From Metabacillus malikii (GTDB lineage Bacteria > Bacillota > Bacilli > Bacillales > Bacillaceae), in NCBI RefSeq assembly GCF_030813355.1, contig NZ_JAUSUD010000002.1, forward strand, positions 294,609 through 358,608: 64,000 bases of DNA. The letters run 5' to 3'. Shown one piece after another: positions 8,598 to 17,933 of the stretch. The position numbers were made by a program, and so were the translations under genes. Numbering within the stretch: the stretch's first letter is position 1; every line of letters starts with the position of its first letter. The notes under the pieces were generated by a model that saw nothing but the letters and a program-made list of their open reading frames with translations, was not told the DNA's origin and searched no databases.

Positions 8598-9890
8598 CTA
8601 AACTGATTTTATATTGGGTTGGTTTTGTTCTTGTCGCTTTAGCTTTTTTTCTTTCAAATCAAATGCCTTGCTTAGTTTTGGTAACGTGAGTGCATAGAAA
8701 ATAAAGACGAGTAGGATTATCGCGGCCATTCCGTAATATAAATAATCAATATCAACCACAAATTGTGGGAAAATAACAGCTATGATTCCTAATGTCAAAG
8801 ATTGAGCTAACATCATTAATGGGTCAATCCATCCGCTAACCCGCCCCATTAATTTAGGGTGGACAATCTTAGGTAGCCATCCGCCAATGGCAATATTTAT
8901 TGGACCTAGACACATTCCAATAATAAACACTACTGCTAAAAAGACCGCAACATTACTAGTAAAGCCTAGAAAGAAAATAAGCACTCCTGTTATTAAAATG
9001 GGGTAAATCATTAATTGATGTGGTTTAAACTTGGACGCTATTAGCGTTCCAATACCACTACCAGTTAGTAGTCCAAACCCTAATGAAATTGCAAAAAAGG
9101 ATGCGTACCATTCATAGTTGTTTGGTGATAATTCATACTTCATAGTGAACATTGGTAAGACGGCAAAAGCTCCATTTACAATCCCGAAAATAAAAAAACC
9201 AAAGACTAAAACCGCTAATAAACGATTTTTAATAATATAGATAAAACCGTCCTTAAAATCCCTCAAAGAAGACTTAAAACTCATTTCGTTCCATTTGACC
9301 TTACCGTTTGGAAGTCTTGCTGAAGTTGGAATATTACATGATCGAATCAGGAAGGCTGAGATAATGAAGCTCAAAAAGTCTACGATAACGGCACCGTGTA
9401 TACCAACAGTTTTGTAGATTGCAGCTCCAATTCCTACACCGAAAACCATAAAAATGCTAAATAACATCTGATTTAGACCAGCAGCTTGTGCATACTGTTC
9501 CTTCGTTAAAATGCCTTGTACAAGGCTATTTTCTGCCGGAAAGAAAAATTTCGTTACAGCACTTCGTAGAAACAGAATGAAAAAAATTAAAGGAATAGAA
9601 TTTAAAAACAAAGAACCAAACAAAATGACGGTTAGACCGGCACGAATCCAATCACAATTTTCAGCAACTTTCTTACGGTCAAAACGGTCAGCAACAACTC
9701 CAACAAGAAAAAATACAAGTATTGTTGGTAATGAGTACATAAGCTCCGCAAAAGTTGCATAAGAGGGTTGATTGCTAAAATGGTCTAACAGATAAAAGGC
9801 AAAAGTCATATTTCCTATTGTCGTTCCCATTTGTGAAAATAAAGCTGCATAAAATAGCTTTACAAAATTTTTATTTTGAAAGATTTTCAT
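8598..9890 (-). CDS. ykuC: MFS transporter YkuC
   Basis: 430 residues with 12 predicted membrane helices, a major facilitator of the MMR/DHA3-like exporter type. The motif-A loop between helices 2 and 3 is GVVADRFDRKK; the second half carries the related GTLIASKF loop. The start ATG at 9888-9890 follows AGGAG. Gene order ykyB-ykuC-ykuD is as in Bacillus subtilis. YkuC is grouped with macrolide/multidrug efflux proteins, but its physiological substrate is not established. Confidence 0.88.
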   Translation of the reverse strand: MKIFQNKNFVKLFYAALFSQMGTTIGNMTFAFYLLDHFSNQPSYATFAELMYSLPTILVFFLVGVVADRFDRKKVAENCDWIRAGLTVILFGSLFLNSIPLIFFILFLRSAVTKFFFPAENSLVQGILTKEQYAQAAGLNQMLFSIFMVFGVGIGAAIYKTVGIHGAVIVDFLSFIISAFLIRSCNIPTSARLPNGKVKWNEMSFKSSLRDFKDGFIYIIKNRLLAVLVFGFFIFGIVNGAFAVLPMFTMKYELSPNNYEWYASFFAISLGFGLLTGSGIGTLIASKFKPHQLMIYPILITGVLIFFLGFTSNVAVFLAVVFIIGMCLGPINIAIGGWLPKIVHPKLMGRVSGWIDPLMMLAQSLTLGIIAVIFPQFVVDIDYLYYGMAAIILLVFIFYALTLPKLSKAFDLKEKKLKRQEQNQPNIKSV

Positions 9891-9987
9891 TTGTACGCTC
9901 CTTAAATACTAGGTCCATTACTACATTTGTCATTATAAGGGATTTTATATATGATTTATACGTAATCAATGAAATCTTAATAAAATC

Positions 9988-10482
9988 TTAAGGTCTAATA
10001 AATACTCTAGTCCCATTAGGAACGAGTGCGGCTAAATCATTTACATCTTGATTATGCATTCTAATACAACCGTGTGATACAGCTTTTCCGATAGATGATG
10101 GATTGTTCGTACCATGAATGCCATAATGCAGTTTTGATAGGCTTAACCACATCGAACCATATGGACCACCGGGATTTGGTTGGCGATTGACAATTACAAA
10201 ATCACCAATCGGGGTTGCTGTAACCATGCTGCCAACTGCAATAGGGTAATCTTTTATTACTTGTCCGCTATGTTGCAATACTAGGCGGCGGTTCGAGACA
10301 GAAATATGGATAGTATAAGGAATCATTTCCGGATCAGGTAATGTTGGAATGGTAATTTTTTGACCTACATATAACATGTTTAGATTTGAAAGCTGATTTG
10401 CTGCCACTAGTTGTTGTATTGGAATTCGATAATTTGCTGCAATAATCGTTAGCGTTTCACCTTGACTCACTGTATGAATCAT
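9988..10482 (-). CDS. ykuD: L,D-transpeptidase YkuD with LysM domain
   Basis: 164 residues, exactly the length of Bacillus subtilis YkuD. The N-terminal LysM (about 1-47, [16 protein letters not shown]) binds peptidoglycan; the C-terminal L,D-transpeptidase domain has the catalytic signature [17 protein letters not shown] then IRM, with the nucleophile cysteine. The enzyme forms or edits 3-3 peptide cross-links; the model protein is spore-associated and lacks a classical signal, as here. ATG 10480-10482 is set by AAAGGAG seven bases upstream; the frame stays open further back into repeat sequence. Dispersed element copy 2 ends two bases from that ribosome site. Confidence 0.95.
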   Translation of the reverse strand: MIHTVSQGETLTIIAANYRIPIQQLVAANQLSNLNMLYVGQKITIPTLPDPEMIPYTIHISVSNRRLVLQHSGQVIKDYPIAVGSMVTATPIGDFVIVNRQPNPGGPYGSMWLSLSKLHYGIHGTNNPSSIGKAVSHGCIRMHNQDVNDLAALVPNGTRVFIRP

Positions 10483-10498
10483 TTGTTGACTCCTTTCT

Positions 10499-10693
10499 GG
10501 GAGTTTTTTTCTAAAAAATGTAGCTTTTTGCATTGACTTTATCAAAGGTTGGTTGGAGCTGATTGCGAGTTTCCTGCGGGATGCGTGCTATCAGGATGCT
10601 CACCATCCACCCCGCGGAAAGCGAGTACTGTAGCGGAAAAACCAACCCAATTACAACTAAGTAAAAAGCAACAATGTTTGCGAAAACAGCCTT
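10499..10693 (+). repeat. Dispersed IR element, copy 2 (short form)
   Basis: The left end is GGGAGTTTTTTTCTAAAAAATG and the right end CAACAATGTTTGCGAAAACA then GCCTT. The centre is the well-kept fold: GGTTGGTTGGAGCTG, CCTGCGGGATGCGTG, CACCCCGCGGAAAGCGAG, then GGAAAAACCAACC closing the outer stem. It lies directly against the Shine-Dalgarno of ykuD (minus strand), so any ykuD promoter must lie inside or beyond the element. Confidence 0.85.
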
Positions 10694-10866
10694 GTAAAAA
10701 AACGTAATTAGATGCTACTAACTTATATATGAAAAACACAGTATATGTTATGTTGAATTGTGTTATAATGTACCTTATTTTGAAAGCAGATTTACTAAGG
10801 GTGCGAAAATAGTGATTATTAGAAGTGACAGTAATATTTGAAATTTTTTGTTAGGGTGTGGATGTT

Positions 10867-12396
10867 ATGGAACAAGATAAATATGGAATCGTTGATATCG
10901 GCTCAAATACGATGCGTCTTGTCATATATTTACGGGAAAAAAGTGGCAGATTAAAGGAAATTGAAAATGTAAAAGCTGTTGCAAGGCTACGTAATTATTT
11001 AACAGATGACCGAGTATTAGAAGCAAAGGGTGTTAATTTATTAATTGAAACTCTTCAAACATTTCAAGAAGTGACAAGACATTACGAGCTTTCAGATGTT
11101 AAATGTGTTGCTACAGCAACAGTTCGTCAAGCAATTAATCAACAAGAGGTAATTAAGAGAGTAAGTGAAGAAACTGATTTTACTATTCGAGTTCTTTCTG
11201 AATATGAAGAAGCTTACTACGGATATTTAGCTGTTGTTAATTCGACTTCAATTGAAAGCGGAATCACGATCGATATAGGTGGCGGGAGTACAGAGATAAC
11301 ATTCTTCAAAAATCGGCAATTAGTAAATCATATAAGCTTTCCCTTTGGTGCACTGTCTTTACGAAAACAATTTGTTCAAGATGAAACTCCTACTGAAGAA
11401 GAGATTGAAGCTATACGATTGTTTTTAGATGAGCAATTTAAAACATTAGATTGGATCCGCAATAAATGTTTACCTGTAATCGGAATAGGTGGTAGTGCAA
11501 GGAATCTTGTTCAAGTACATCAAGAATACATAAATTATCCACTGTCTGGTGTTCACCAATATATGATGAATGCAGCTGATGTTCAGTTAATGAGTACATA
11601 TTTACAATCACTCTCCTTTGATGATTTGCAACGCGTTGAGGGCCTTGCAAAAGATCGGGCAGATTTAATTATTCCGGCGATTGAAGTGTTTAAAATGATT
11701 ATGGATATTGTTCAGACTGATAAGTTTGTCCTAAGTAGGAAAGGTTTAAGAGATGGTGTGTTTTACGAAGAAATAACAAAGGATTTTGGGTTTCCTTATT
11801 TTCCTAATGTTATTGAAGAAAGTTTTTATGAATTAGCAACAGATTATCAAATTAATGTCAATCAAGTATTCTATGTGACAAAATGTGCCTTAATTATTTA
11901 CGAACATTTAAATAAGTTAGGTTTAGTAACTATTACTAGGGAGGACAAGCTTTTATTACGACGCGGTACATATGTGTTTAATATCGGTAATTATATCGAC
12001 AGTGAGTCTAGTAGTAAGCATACATTTTATTTGTTAACGAACCGGACAATAGATGGGTTAATGCACCGTGAACGTATGATTATTGCATTAATTGCTTCTT
12101 TTACTAATAAATCATCATTTAAACAGAATGTTACATTATTTAGTCAATGGTTTACAAAGGATGAGTTAACGAAATATCGGTTATTAGGCTCCATCATCAA
12201 GTTTGCCTACAGTTTAAACGCAACAAATCGGAATATTATCGAAAGGATAAACCTTGAATTACAAGATGAAGAGACACTTATTTTTTCGATAAAATGTAGG
12301 AAGGATTGGAAGCCTGAACAGTATCAAGTTGAAAAGCAAAAAAAGCATTTAGAGAAGGTACTGAAGAAAACAATAACTGTAAAGTTTCACTTTTAA
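10867..12396 (+). CDS. ppx: Exopolyphosphatase / Ppx-GppA phosphatase
   Basis: 509 residues in the ASKHA (actin-like) fold of Ppx/GppA. It has the N-terminal phosphate loop DIGSNTMRL, the second-domain glycine loop DIGGGSTE near residue 140, IGIGGSARN, and a C-terminal HD-like helical part (VEGLAKDRADLI, then region 300-510). It removes terminal phosphate from polyphosphate, or pppGpp 5'-phosphate in GppA-type members. ATG 10867 follows AGGGTGTGG; a GTG nine bases earlier is possible. It is paired with ppk downstream, giving both synthesis and breakdown of polyphosphate. Neither gene is expected in this position from Bacillus subtilis synteny. Confidence 0.92.
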   Translation: MEQDKYGIVDIGSNTMRLVIYLREKSGRLKEIENVKAVARLRNYLTDDRVLEAKGVNLLIETLQTFQEVTRHYELSDVKCVATATVRQAINQQEVIKRVSEETDFTIRVLSEYEEAYYGYLAVVNSTSIESGITIDIGGGSTEITFFKNRQLVNHISFPFGALSLRKQFVQDETPTEEEIEAIRLFLDEQFKTLDWIRNKCLPVIGIGGSARNLVQVHQEYINYPLSGVHQYMMNAADVQLMSTYLQSLSFDDLQRVEGLAKDRADLIIPAIEVFKMIMDIVQTDKFVLSRKGLRDGVFYEEITKDFGFPYFPNVIEESFYELATDYQINVNQVFYVTKCALIIYEHLNKLGLVTITREDKLLLRRGTYVFNIGNYIDSESSSKHTFYLLTNRTIDGLMHRERMIIALIASFTNKSSFKQNVTLFSQWFTKDELTKYRLLGSIIKFAYSLNATNRNIIERINLELQDEETLIFSIKCRKDWKPEQYQVEKQKKHLEKVLKKTITVKFHF

Positions 12397-12547
12397 TTAT
12401 TTGAAAACTCAAACTAGTTTTTAGCTAGCCTATCTGATTTATATCCTGAAGGGGATTAATTTTCTTCACTTTTGTAACGCAACATTATATCTAAATCATC
12501 ACAGTTTTGATAATAATCATTAAGGCTATGTTTTCGGAATATTCTTA

Positions 12548-12612
12548 TTTACAAAAATATAACAAAAGATTTACAATAAATTTACAATTGGGAAAAAGGT
12601 AAATGTTAAAAT
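12548..12612 (+). promoter_or_regulatory. PhoP-box promoter of ppk
   Basis: Four TTTACA-like hexamers start at 12548, 12559, 12570 and 12581 (TTTACA, ATAACA, TTTACA, TTTACA), each 11 bases from the last. This matches the Bacillus Pho box of TT(A/C/T)ACA-like direct repeats separated by about five bases. A TAAAAT -10 candidate lies at 12607-12612, 20 bases after the last hexamer. There is no good -35, as expected for an activated promoter. Confidence 0.72.
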
Positions 12613-12656
12613 AAATCTATTAATGTAAGATATTGTCGATAAAGGATGGCTAAAGG

Positions 12657-14771
12657 ATGAATATAACAGAGATAAATAAAAAAACTGTAGAACTAAATAA
12701 TCCATTGTATTATAACAACAGGGAACTCAGCTGGCTTGCTTTTAATGAACGTGTATTAGAAGAAGCACTTGATGAGCGCAACCCTTTGTTGGAACGATTC
12801 AAATTTTTAGCTATTTTTAGTTCGAATTTAGATGAGTTTTTTATGGTTCGTGTTGCGGGGTTAAAGGATCAAGTAAAAGCAGGCTTTAATAAACCAGAGA
12901 ATAAAGCAGGCTTAACACCAAAAAGACAATTAAATGAGATTGGTAAGAAAACTCATAAACTCGTAAACTTACAATATAATACATTTAATCAAGTCCTTTT
13001 ACCTAGGTTAAAAGAAGAACAAATCGAGTTTATTAGTATGAAAGAATTATCACGTGAAGAATTGGGAAATATCGAAACGTTTTTTGATGAGCATATCTTT
13101 CCAGTTTTAACACCGTTAGCTATCGATGCTTACCGTCCTTTCCCGATGTTATTAAATAAAAGTTTAAATTTAGCAATTGTGATTGAAGATAATTTATATG
13201 AAGAAAATCAGCTAAAAACTGCAATTGTTCAAGTGCCGGCTGTCTTAGAGCGGTTCGTGAAAATCGAGACAGGTAGCGGTAAAGTTCAATATTTACTCCT
13301 TGAAGATATCATTAGTCATTTTATTCATAAATTGTTTAAAGGATATAAAATCTTGTCTGTATCCATATTCCGTATCACAAGAAATGCCGATATGACAATT
13401 CATGAAGAAGGTGCCCGTGATTTATTAAAAGAAATAGAAAAAGAATTGAAAAAGCGTAAGTGGGGAGCAGCTGTACGATTAGAAATCCAAAGGCAAGGCT
13501 TCGATGACAGAATATTAAACTATTTAACACAAGAATTGGAAATTCATGAGGATGATGTTTACGAAATTGATGGTCCATTAGATTTAACATTATTATTTGG
13601 TTTCTATAAGGAAATAGCTAAGCAAAGAGATCATCTAATCTATGAAACACTCATCCCACAGCCACCGCGAGATATTGCTTCAGATGAAAATATCTTTGAT
13701 AAAGTATCGGAACAGGATGTTTTTCTACACCACCCTTATGAATCATTTGAACCAGTTATTGATTTTGTGTCAGAAGCTGCCGATGACCCGGATGTATTAG
13801 CGATAAAACAGACACTGTATCGTGTTAGTGGCGATTCACCCGTCATTGAAGCATTAAAACGAGCAGCTGAAAAAGGGAAACAAGTAACCGTATTAGTTGA
13901 GTTAAAAGCAAGATTTGATGAAGAGAATAATGTACAGTGGGCGAAGGAACTAGAAAAGGCCGGTTGTCATGTTATATATGGAATGACCTATTTAAAAACA
14001 CATAGTAAGATAACACTTGTCGTTAGAAGACGAAATAACCGGATTGAGCGCTATGTCCATTTAGGAACAGGTAATTACAATGATCAAACAGCTAAAATTT
14101 ATACGGATATGGGATTGTTAACATCAAAACGAAAATTTGGAATTGATGCTACAAACTTTTTTAATTATTTAAGTGGTTACACCGAGAAACCTGAATTCCA
14201 TCATTTGTCTGTAGCACCTTTTGATATAAGGAAAGATTTTATACGTTACATTGATGATGAAATTAAGTTTCATAAAAGGTATGAGAATGGTCGGATTATT
14301 GCCAAAATGAATTCGTTGACAGATAAGGTCATTATCATGAAGCTATATGAAGCCTCAAATGCAGGTGTAAAGATAGATTTAATTGTTCGAGGAATTTGCT
14401 GTTTGCGTCCAGGTATTAAAGGTGTTAGTGAAAATATAACGGTTCGGAGCATTGTTGGTAGGTTTTTAGAGCATAGTAGAATTTACTTTTTCCATCATAA
14501 TGGGGAAGAAAAGACCTTCTTATCGTCAGCAGATTTAATGACAAGAAATATGGTGAAACGGGTGGAAATTTCCTTTCCGATATATGATGGTACGATAAAG
14601 AAACGAATCAACAGTATTTTAGCTTATGCGTTAGCAGATAATGTAAAAGCACGTGAACAAGATGAATATGGTGAATATCATTATGTTCAAAGGGATAAAG
14701 GTGACCCGGTTATTGATAGTCAATGTCTCATATTTGACCGTGCATATTCCGTTATGGATGATGAAGAATAA
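12657..14771 (+). CDS. ppk: Polyphosphate kinase
   Basis: 704 residues, the usual PPK1 length. The N-domain opens with YYNNRELSWLAFNERVLEEA, the family's opening signature; the C-terminal phospholipase-D-like half carries the autophosphorylated His in TYLKTHSKITLV and the second His in HLGTGNYND. The enzyme reversibly transfers ATP gamma-phosphate to polyphosphate at the membrane face. ATG 12657 lies just after AAAGG; GGATGG a little upstream may also act as the ribosome site. A 260-base gap with a PhoP-type promoter separates it from ppx, so ppk can be induced on its own by phosphate starvation. Confidence 0.96.
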   Translation: MNITEINKKTVELNNPLYYNNRELSWLAFNERVLEEALDERNPLLERFKFLAIFSSNLDEFFMVRVAGLKDQVKAGFNKPENKAGLTPKRQLNEIGKKTHKLVNLQYNTFNQVLLPRLKEEQIEFISMKELSREELGNIETFFDEHIFPVLTPLAIDAYRPFPMLLNKSLNLAIVIEDNLYEENQLKTAIVQVPAVLERFVKIETGSGKVQYLLLEDIISHFIHKLFKGYKILSVSIFRITRNADMTIHEEGARDLLKEIEKELKKRKWGAAVRLEIQRQGFDDRILNYLTQELEIHEDDVYEIDGPLDLTLLFGFYKEIAKQRDHLIYETLIPQPPRDIASDENIFDKVSEQDVFLHHPYESFEPVIDFVSEAADDPDVLAIKQTLYRVSGDSPVIEALKRAAEKGKQVTVLVELKARFDEENNVQWAKELEKAGCHVIYGMTYLKTHSKITLVVRRRNNRIERYVHLGTGNYNDQTAKIYTDMGLLTSKRKFGIDATNFFNYLSGYTEKPEFHHLSVAPFDIRKDFIRYIDDEIKFHKRYENGRIIAKMNSLTDKVIIMKLYEASNAGVKIDLIVRGICCLRPGIKGVSENITVRSIVGRFLEHSRIYFFHHNGEEKTFLSSADLMTRNMVKRVEISFPIYDGTIKKRINSILAYALADNVKAREQDEYGEYHYVQRDKGDPVIDSQCLIFDRAYSVMDDEE

Positions 14772-14777
14772 TCCTTT

Positions 14778-14811
14778 GAGAAGTTTGGCTTGAGCCTGCT
14801 TCTCTTTTTTT
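14778..14811 (+). terminator. Terminator of ppk
   Basis: GAGAAG pairs with CTTCTC with an inner GGCTT/AGCC stem, followed by seven T. Confidence 0.85.
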
Positions 14812-14969
14812 GTCTTGCCTATAAGTAAAGCTGCTTAAGTTGATAAGGCAGTGTTTTTATCGATCTTGTCAATAATGAAAAATAACTAGATAATGGAGTA
14901 AGACTATTAAATATAAATATGCACAATGTTTAAGCTATGTTGTTTGCATAAAAAAGAGAGAGGATGTCA

Positions 14970-15341
14970 ATGAGTAGATTATTGGATTGTCTTTTAGTTG
15001 CAATTGGAGGTGCTTTAGGCTCTTTTTTTCGATATGTCCTCTCAATCACACTTCATTTAGAAGTTGCTTCAACACTAGTAGTGAATATATTCGGTAGTTT
15101 TTTATTAGGGTTTATAACTATATACTTGAATGAACCTGAACAAAGATGGAGGAAATTAATGATTGGAACTGGATTTTGTGGAGGCTTTACAACTATGTCA
15201 ACTTTTAGTTTAGATGTAACAAAATTACCTGTTAATCTAGCTATATCATATATGATCGCTACGATTTGTGGAGGTATTGCAGTTGCATTTTCTGGAATGA
15301 TTGTGGCAGTACGCTTAAACGCGAGGAACAGCAATGATTGA
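14970..15341 (+). CDS. crcB: Fluoride exporter CrcB/Fluc, first subunit
   Basis: 123 residues and four membrane helices. Family motifs are GGALGSFFRYVLS near the start, VNIFGSFLLG in helix 2, and GFCGGFTTMSTFS, the break in helix 3 that lines the fluoride pore. ATG 14970 is placed by AGAGAGAGG; an ATG two codons earlier touches it. The stop overlaps the next crcB by eight bases, so the two are co-translated and probably form a heterodimer, as in Gram-positives with paired Fluc genes. No fluoride riboswitch consensus is seen in the 190-base leader. Confidence 0.92.
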   Translation: MSRLLDCLLVAIGGALGSFFRYVLSITLHLEVASTLVVNIFGSFLLGFITIYLNEPEQRWRKLMIGTGFCGGFTTMSTFSLDVTKLPVNLAISYMIATICGGIAVAFSGMIVAVRLNARNSND

Positions 15342-15681
15342 GGTGTTGATAGGTGGCGGGCTTGAGGCAGCGTTTAGATATATCATATCAGAGTATTTTA
15401 ATAGCCGACATCGCCATAATAAAATCCCGCTAGCTATAATGTTTATCAATTGGTTAGGCTCATTTTTATTAGGAATATTTGTTACGATACCTCTAGAAGA
15501 ACAGTTTCTTTTATTACTTGCTACAGGATTTTGTGGAGGCTTTACTACTTTTTCAACCTTCTCTGTTGAAGCTGTTCAGCTTATACAAAGGAAACAATAT
15601 AGGCATTGCTTCCTTTATATAACGATGACGGTTAGTGGCAGTATAGCAGGACTCATGCTTGGGATGTTATTGTTTTATTAG
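15334..15681 (+). CDS. crcB: Fluoride exporter CrcB/Fluc, second subunit
   Basis: 115 residues, with the same four-helix plan: INWLGSFLLGIF in helix 2 and GFCGGFTTFSTFS in helix 3. The N-terminal motif is altered (GGGLEAAFRYIIS, with E-A-A where the partner has L-G-S), which agrees with division of labour between non-identical subunits. ATG 15334 lies inside the end of the first crcB. The pair exports fluoride passively from the cytoplasm. Confidence 0.9.
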   Translation: MIEVLIGGGLEAAFRYIISEYFNSRHRHNKIPLAIMFINWLGSFLLGIFVTIPLEEQFLLLLATGFCGGFTTFSTFSVEAVQLIQRKQYRHCFLYITMTVSGSIAGLMLGMLLFY

Positions 15682-15821
15682 AGGTAAAACACGGATAAAC
15701 GGTTTAAATCGTGTATAGCAGGTGCTTTTTCGGCTATTTAAGCATGTTTCGTAATGTTCAATACCTAGTCAAAAAATCATAATACCTCTTCAAACAACCC
15801 ATTATTTTGGAAAGCCTTCTT

Positions 15822-16688
15822 TTAAAGTATTTCCTTATTAGAAAGTGTAAAAGTTGTAATCTCGGGAGTTGATAAAAAGCGAAATGGTAGTCTAGTAGTT
15901 CCTAAGCCTCTATTAACATAAAGCCGCATTTGTCCAATTTCATACATCCCTTCATGATAGACGGAAGCATAAGGGGGTGTAATGAGTGGACCATAAAATG
16001 GCAATTGGATTTGACCTGCATGACTATGACCAGATAGTTGTAAATCAACATGAAAGTAATTAGACTCGAGTGCTGCATCTGGTTCATGTGCAAGTAATAC
16101 GTTAAATTGGTCCTCATTCAAAGTCCCAAGAGTAGATTGATAATTTGGCTTTCCGAGCATTAAGTCATCAAGGCCCGCGATAGCTATTTTATCCTGGTTT
16201 ATAACAATATTTTTAACAGAATTCTGAAGCAGGGTAAAGCCTGCGTTCGTAATGACATCCTTATAAATATCTGTACCGTAGCCACCATGGTCGTGATTCC
16301 CGTAAACAGCAAATTTTCCTAGACGTGCATGTAATTTTTGCAAGATAGGTGCCACTTTGTTTACCTCATGATATTGATTCGGTTCATCCATTAAATCACC
16401 AGTAAATAAAAGAATATCTGGAGATAGTTGGTTGATTTTTGTTACAATCGTATCTAATCTTTCTAATGTAAAGTAATCGGATAAATGTGTGTCACTAAAC
16501 TGAACAATTTTTACTCCATTAAATGAGTTTGGGATTTTCTTATGTACAATTGTTTTATCTACAATATCAAGTAACGCTGGCTCAATATGTCTAGCATATA
16601 TATATCCGCCGCAAGCTGTTAACAAACTGGCAAATGAGATAGAAAAGAGTCCTTTTAGAAAAGACCTTCTTGAATATAATTTAGTCAT
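15822..16688 (-). CDS. ykuE: Tat-exported metallophosphoesterase YkuE
   Basis: 288 residues. The N-terminus has a twin-arginine signal, SRRSFLKG (R7, R8) followed by a hydrophobic stretch; a Cys after it (LLTAC) could even allow lipidation. The two-metal calcineurin-like core shows DTH near 66, GDLMD, GNHDH, LAHEPD and SGHSHAGQ in the usual order. Bacillus subtilis YkuE is a known Tat substrate that sits in the wall; this order (ykuD, ykuE, fadH) is kept apart from the ppx-ppk-crcB insert. The phosphoester substrate is not known. Confidence 0.93.
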   Translation of the reverse strand: MTKLYSRRSFLKGLFSISFASLLTACGGYIYARHIEPALLDIVDKTIVHKKIPNSFNGVKIVQFSDTHLSDYFTLERLDTIVTKINQLSPDILLFTGDLMDEPNQYHEVNKVAPILQKLHARLGKFAVYGNHDHGGYGTDIYKDVITNAGFTLLQNSVKNIVINQDKIAIAGLDDLMLGKPNYQSTLGTLNEDQFNVLLAHEPDAALESNYFHVDLQLSGHSHAGQIQLPFYGPLITPPYASVYHEGMYEIGQMRLYVNRGLGTTRLPFRFLSTPEITTFTLSNKEIL

Positions 16689-17078
16689 GATTACTTACCA
16701 ATCCTCGAATTATTAAGTATATTTACTTCTATATGTCAAACTTAATCTTCGTTTCCCGCAGAGGTCTACGCACTATACAATAGTATGAAAATAACTTATC
16801 TATTAGTAGGTGTTTATAAAAAAGAATATGTCTAGAAATATTTTTTTAGAAGCTAACTGTTCTAGTATAACATGATTTATTTTAATGCCTATACAATCTA
16901 GCAAAATGCAATTAATAAAAATAAGTGTTTACTAGTTAGTATTATTGGCAATTTCATCTCTTTTTCATATTCACTAATAAATGAAAATATGATAATGATA
17001 GACTGCTTTCTAAATGACGATTTTTTAAGATTTTAAAAGCTATTGGAACAAAGTCTTACTATAATAGGAGGGGATAAA
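16689..17078. other. Intergenic region ykuE/fadH without identified sites
   Basis: 390 AT-rich bases between divergent genes. It must hold both promoters but I see no clear SigA pair. I looked for a FadR operator (fadH is FadR-controlled in Bacillus subtilis) and found only ATTCA/ATGAA arms in the wrong order. Confidence 0.4.
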
Positions 17079-17846
17079 GTGAACAGTAAAGTTATCCTGA
17101 TAACAGGTGGAACAAGCGGGATTGGAAAGGCGATAGCTGAGAGATTTGCAAAAGAGGGACTAAAAGTTGCCATTATCGGAAGAACAATTGAAAAACTTGA
17201 GCAAACAAAAAGGGAGCTTGAATCCGCCTATTCTGTTGAAATTTTACCAATTCAACTTGACGTACGCGATTATCCTAAGGTTGAAGAAATGGTTAAACTT
17301 GTTGATAAGCAATTTGGGCACATAGATGCCTTGATTAATAATGCAGCAGGCAATTTTATTTGTCCTGCAGAGAAATTAACAGTAAATGGTTGGAACTCAG
17401 TCATTGATATTGTTTTGAATGGAACCTTTTACTGTAGTTCAGTTGTCGGGAATTATTGGATAAAAAATAAACAAAAAGGAAATATACTAAACATTGTTGC
17501 TACTTATGCATGGGATGCCGCTCCGGGTGTAATTCATTCAGCTGCAGCGAAAGCAGGAGTTTTATCAATGACAAAAACATTGGCTGTTGAATGGGGTGGG
17601 CAATATGGAATTAGAGTAAATGCAATCGCACCTGGTCCAATCGAGAGGACTGGTGGAGCAGATAAATTGCTACTCTCTACGGAAGCCGCTAATAATACAC
17701 TACAAAGTATTCCTTTAAAAAGGTTTGGAACACCAGAGGAAATAGCAGGTTTAGCATCTTATATTTTATCCGACGAGGCCTCATATTTGAACGGAGAATG
17801 TATTACGATGGATGGTGGTCAATCGTTACGACAATTCCCTTTTTAG
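17079..17846 (+). CDS. fadH: 2,4-dienoyl-CoA reductase (SDR family)
   Basis: 255 residues, classical short-chain dehydrogenase: NAD(P)-binding TGGTSGIGKAI near the start, NNAAGNF around residue 85, then an active-site stretch ATYAWDAAPGVIHSAAAKAG where the YxxxK tyrosine is replaced, as in dienoyl-CoA reductases, and the end AIAPGPIERTGG. It closely resembles Bacillus subtilis FadH (YkuF), which reduces 2,4-dienoyl-CoA during unsaturated fatty-acid oxidation. The GTG start at 17079 follows GGAGGGG. The usual partner fadG (ykuG) is not beside it; ykuI follows directly. Confidence 0.92.
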   Translation: MNSKVILITGGTSGIGKAIAERFAKEGLKVAIIGRTIEKLEQTKRELESAYSVEILPIQLDVRDYPKVEEMVKLVDKQFGHIDALINNAAGNFICPAEKLTVNGWNSVIDIVLNGTFYCSSVVGNYWIKNKQKGNILNIVATYAWDAAPGVIHSAAAKAGVLSMTKTLAVEWGGQYGIRVNAIAPGPIERTGGADKLLLSTEAANNTLQSIPLKRFGTPEEIAGLASYILSDEASYLNGECITMDGGQSLRQFPF

Positions 17847-17933
17847 ACAATTATTAATAAGTGATGCCAATAATAATTTCATGACATTCATGGTATAATC
17901 ATTCTTACTTATATAGATAAGTGGGGGGATTTC

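Noticed and set aside
12505..12525. TGATAATAATCATTA as a second Fur box, upstream of ppk
   Set aside because: The right half has two mismatches, it lies over 80 bases above the predicted promoter, and ppk has no known iron link.
14812..14969. Fluoride riboswitch before the crcB pair
   Set aside because: Neither the conserved GG.GAT.G start nor the pseudoknot partners could be found.
16965..17000. Possible FadR operator and Fur half-site ahead of fadH
   Set aside because: The ATTCA and ATGAA arms are in the wrong order for the TGAATGA..TCATTCA consensus, and TGATAATGATAG has only one Fur half.
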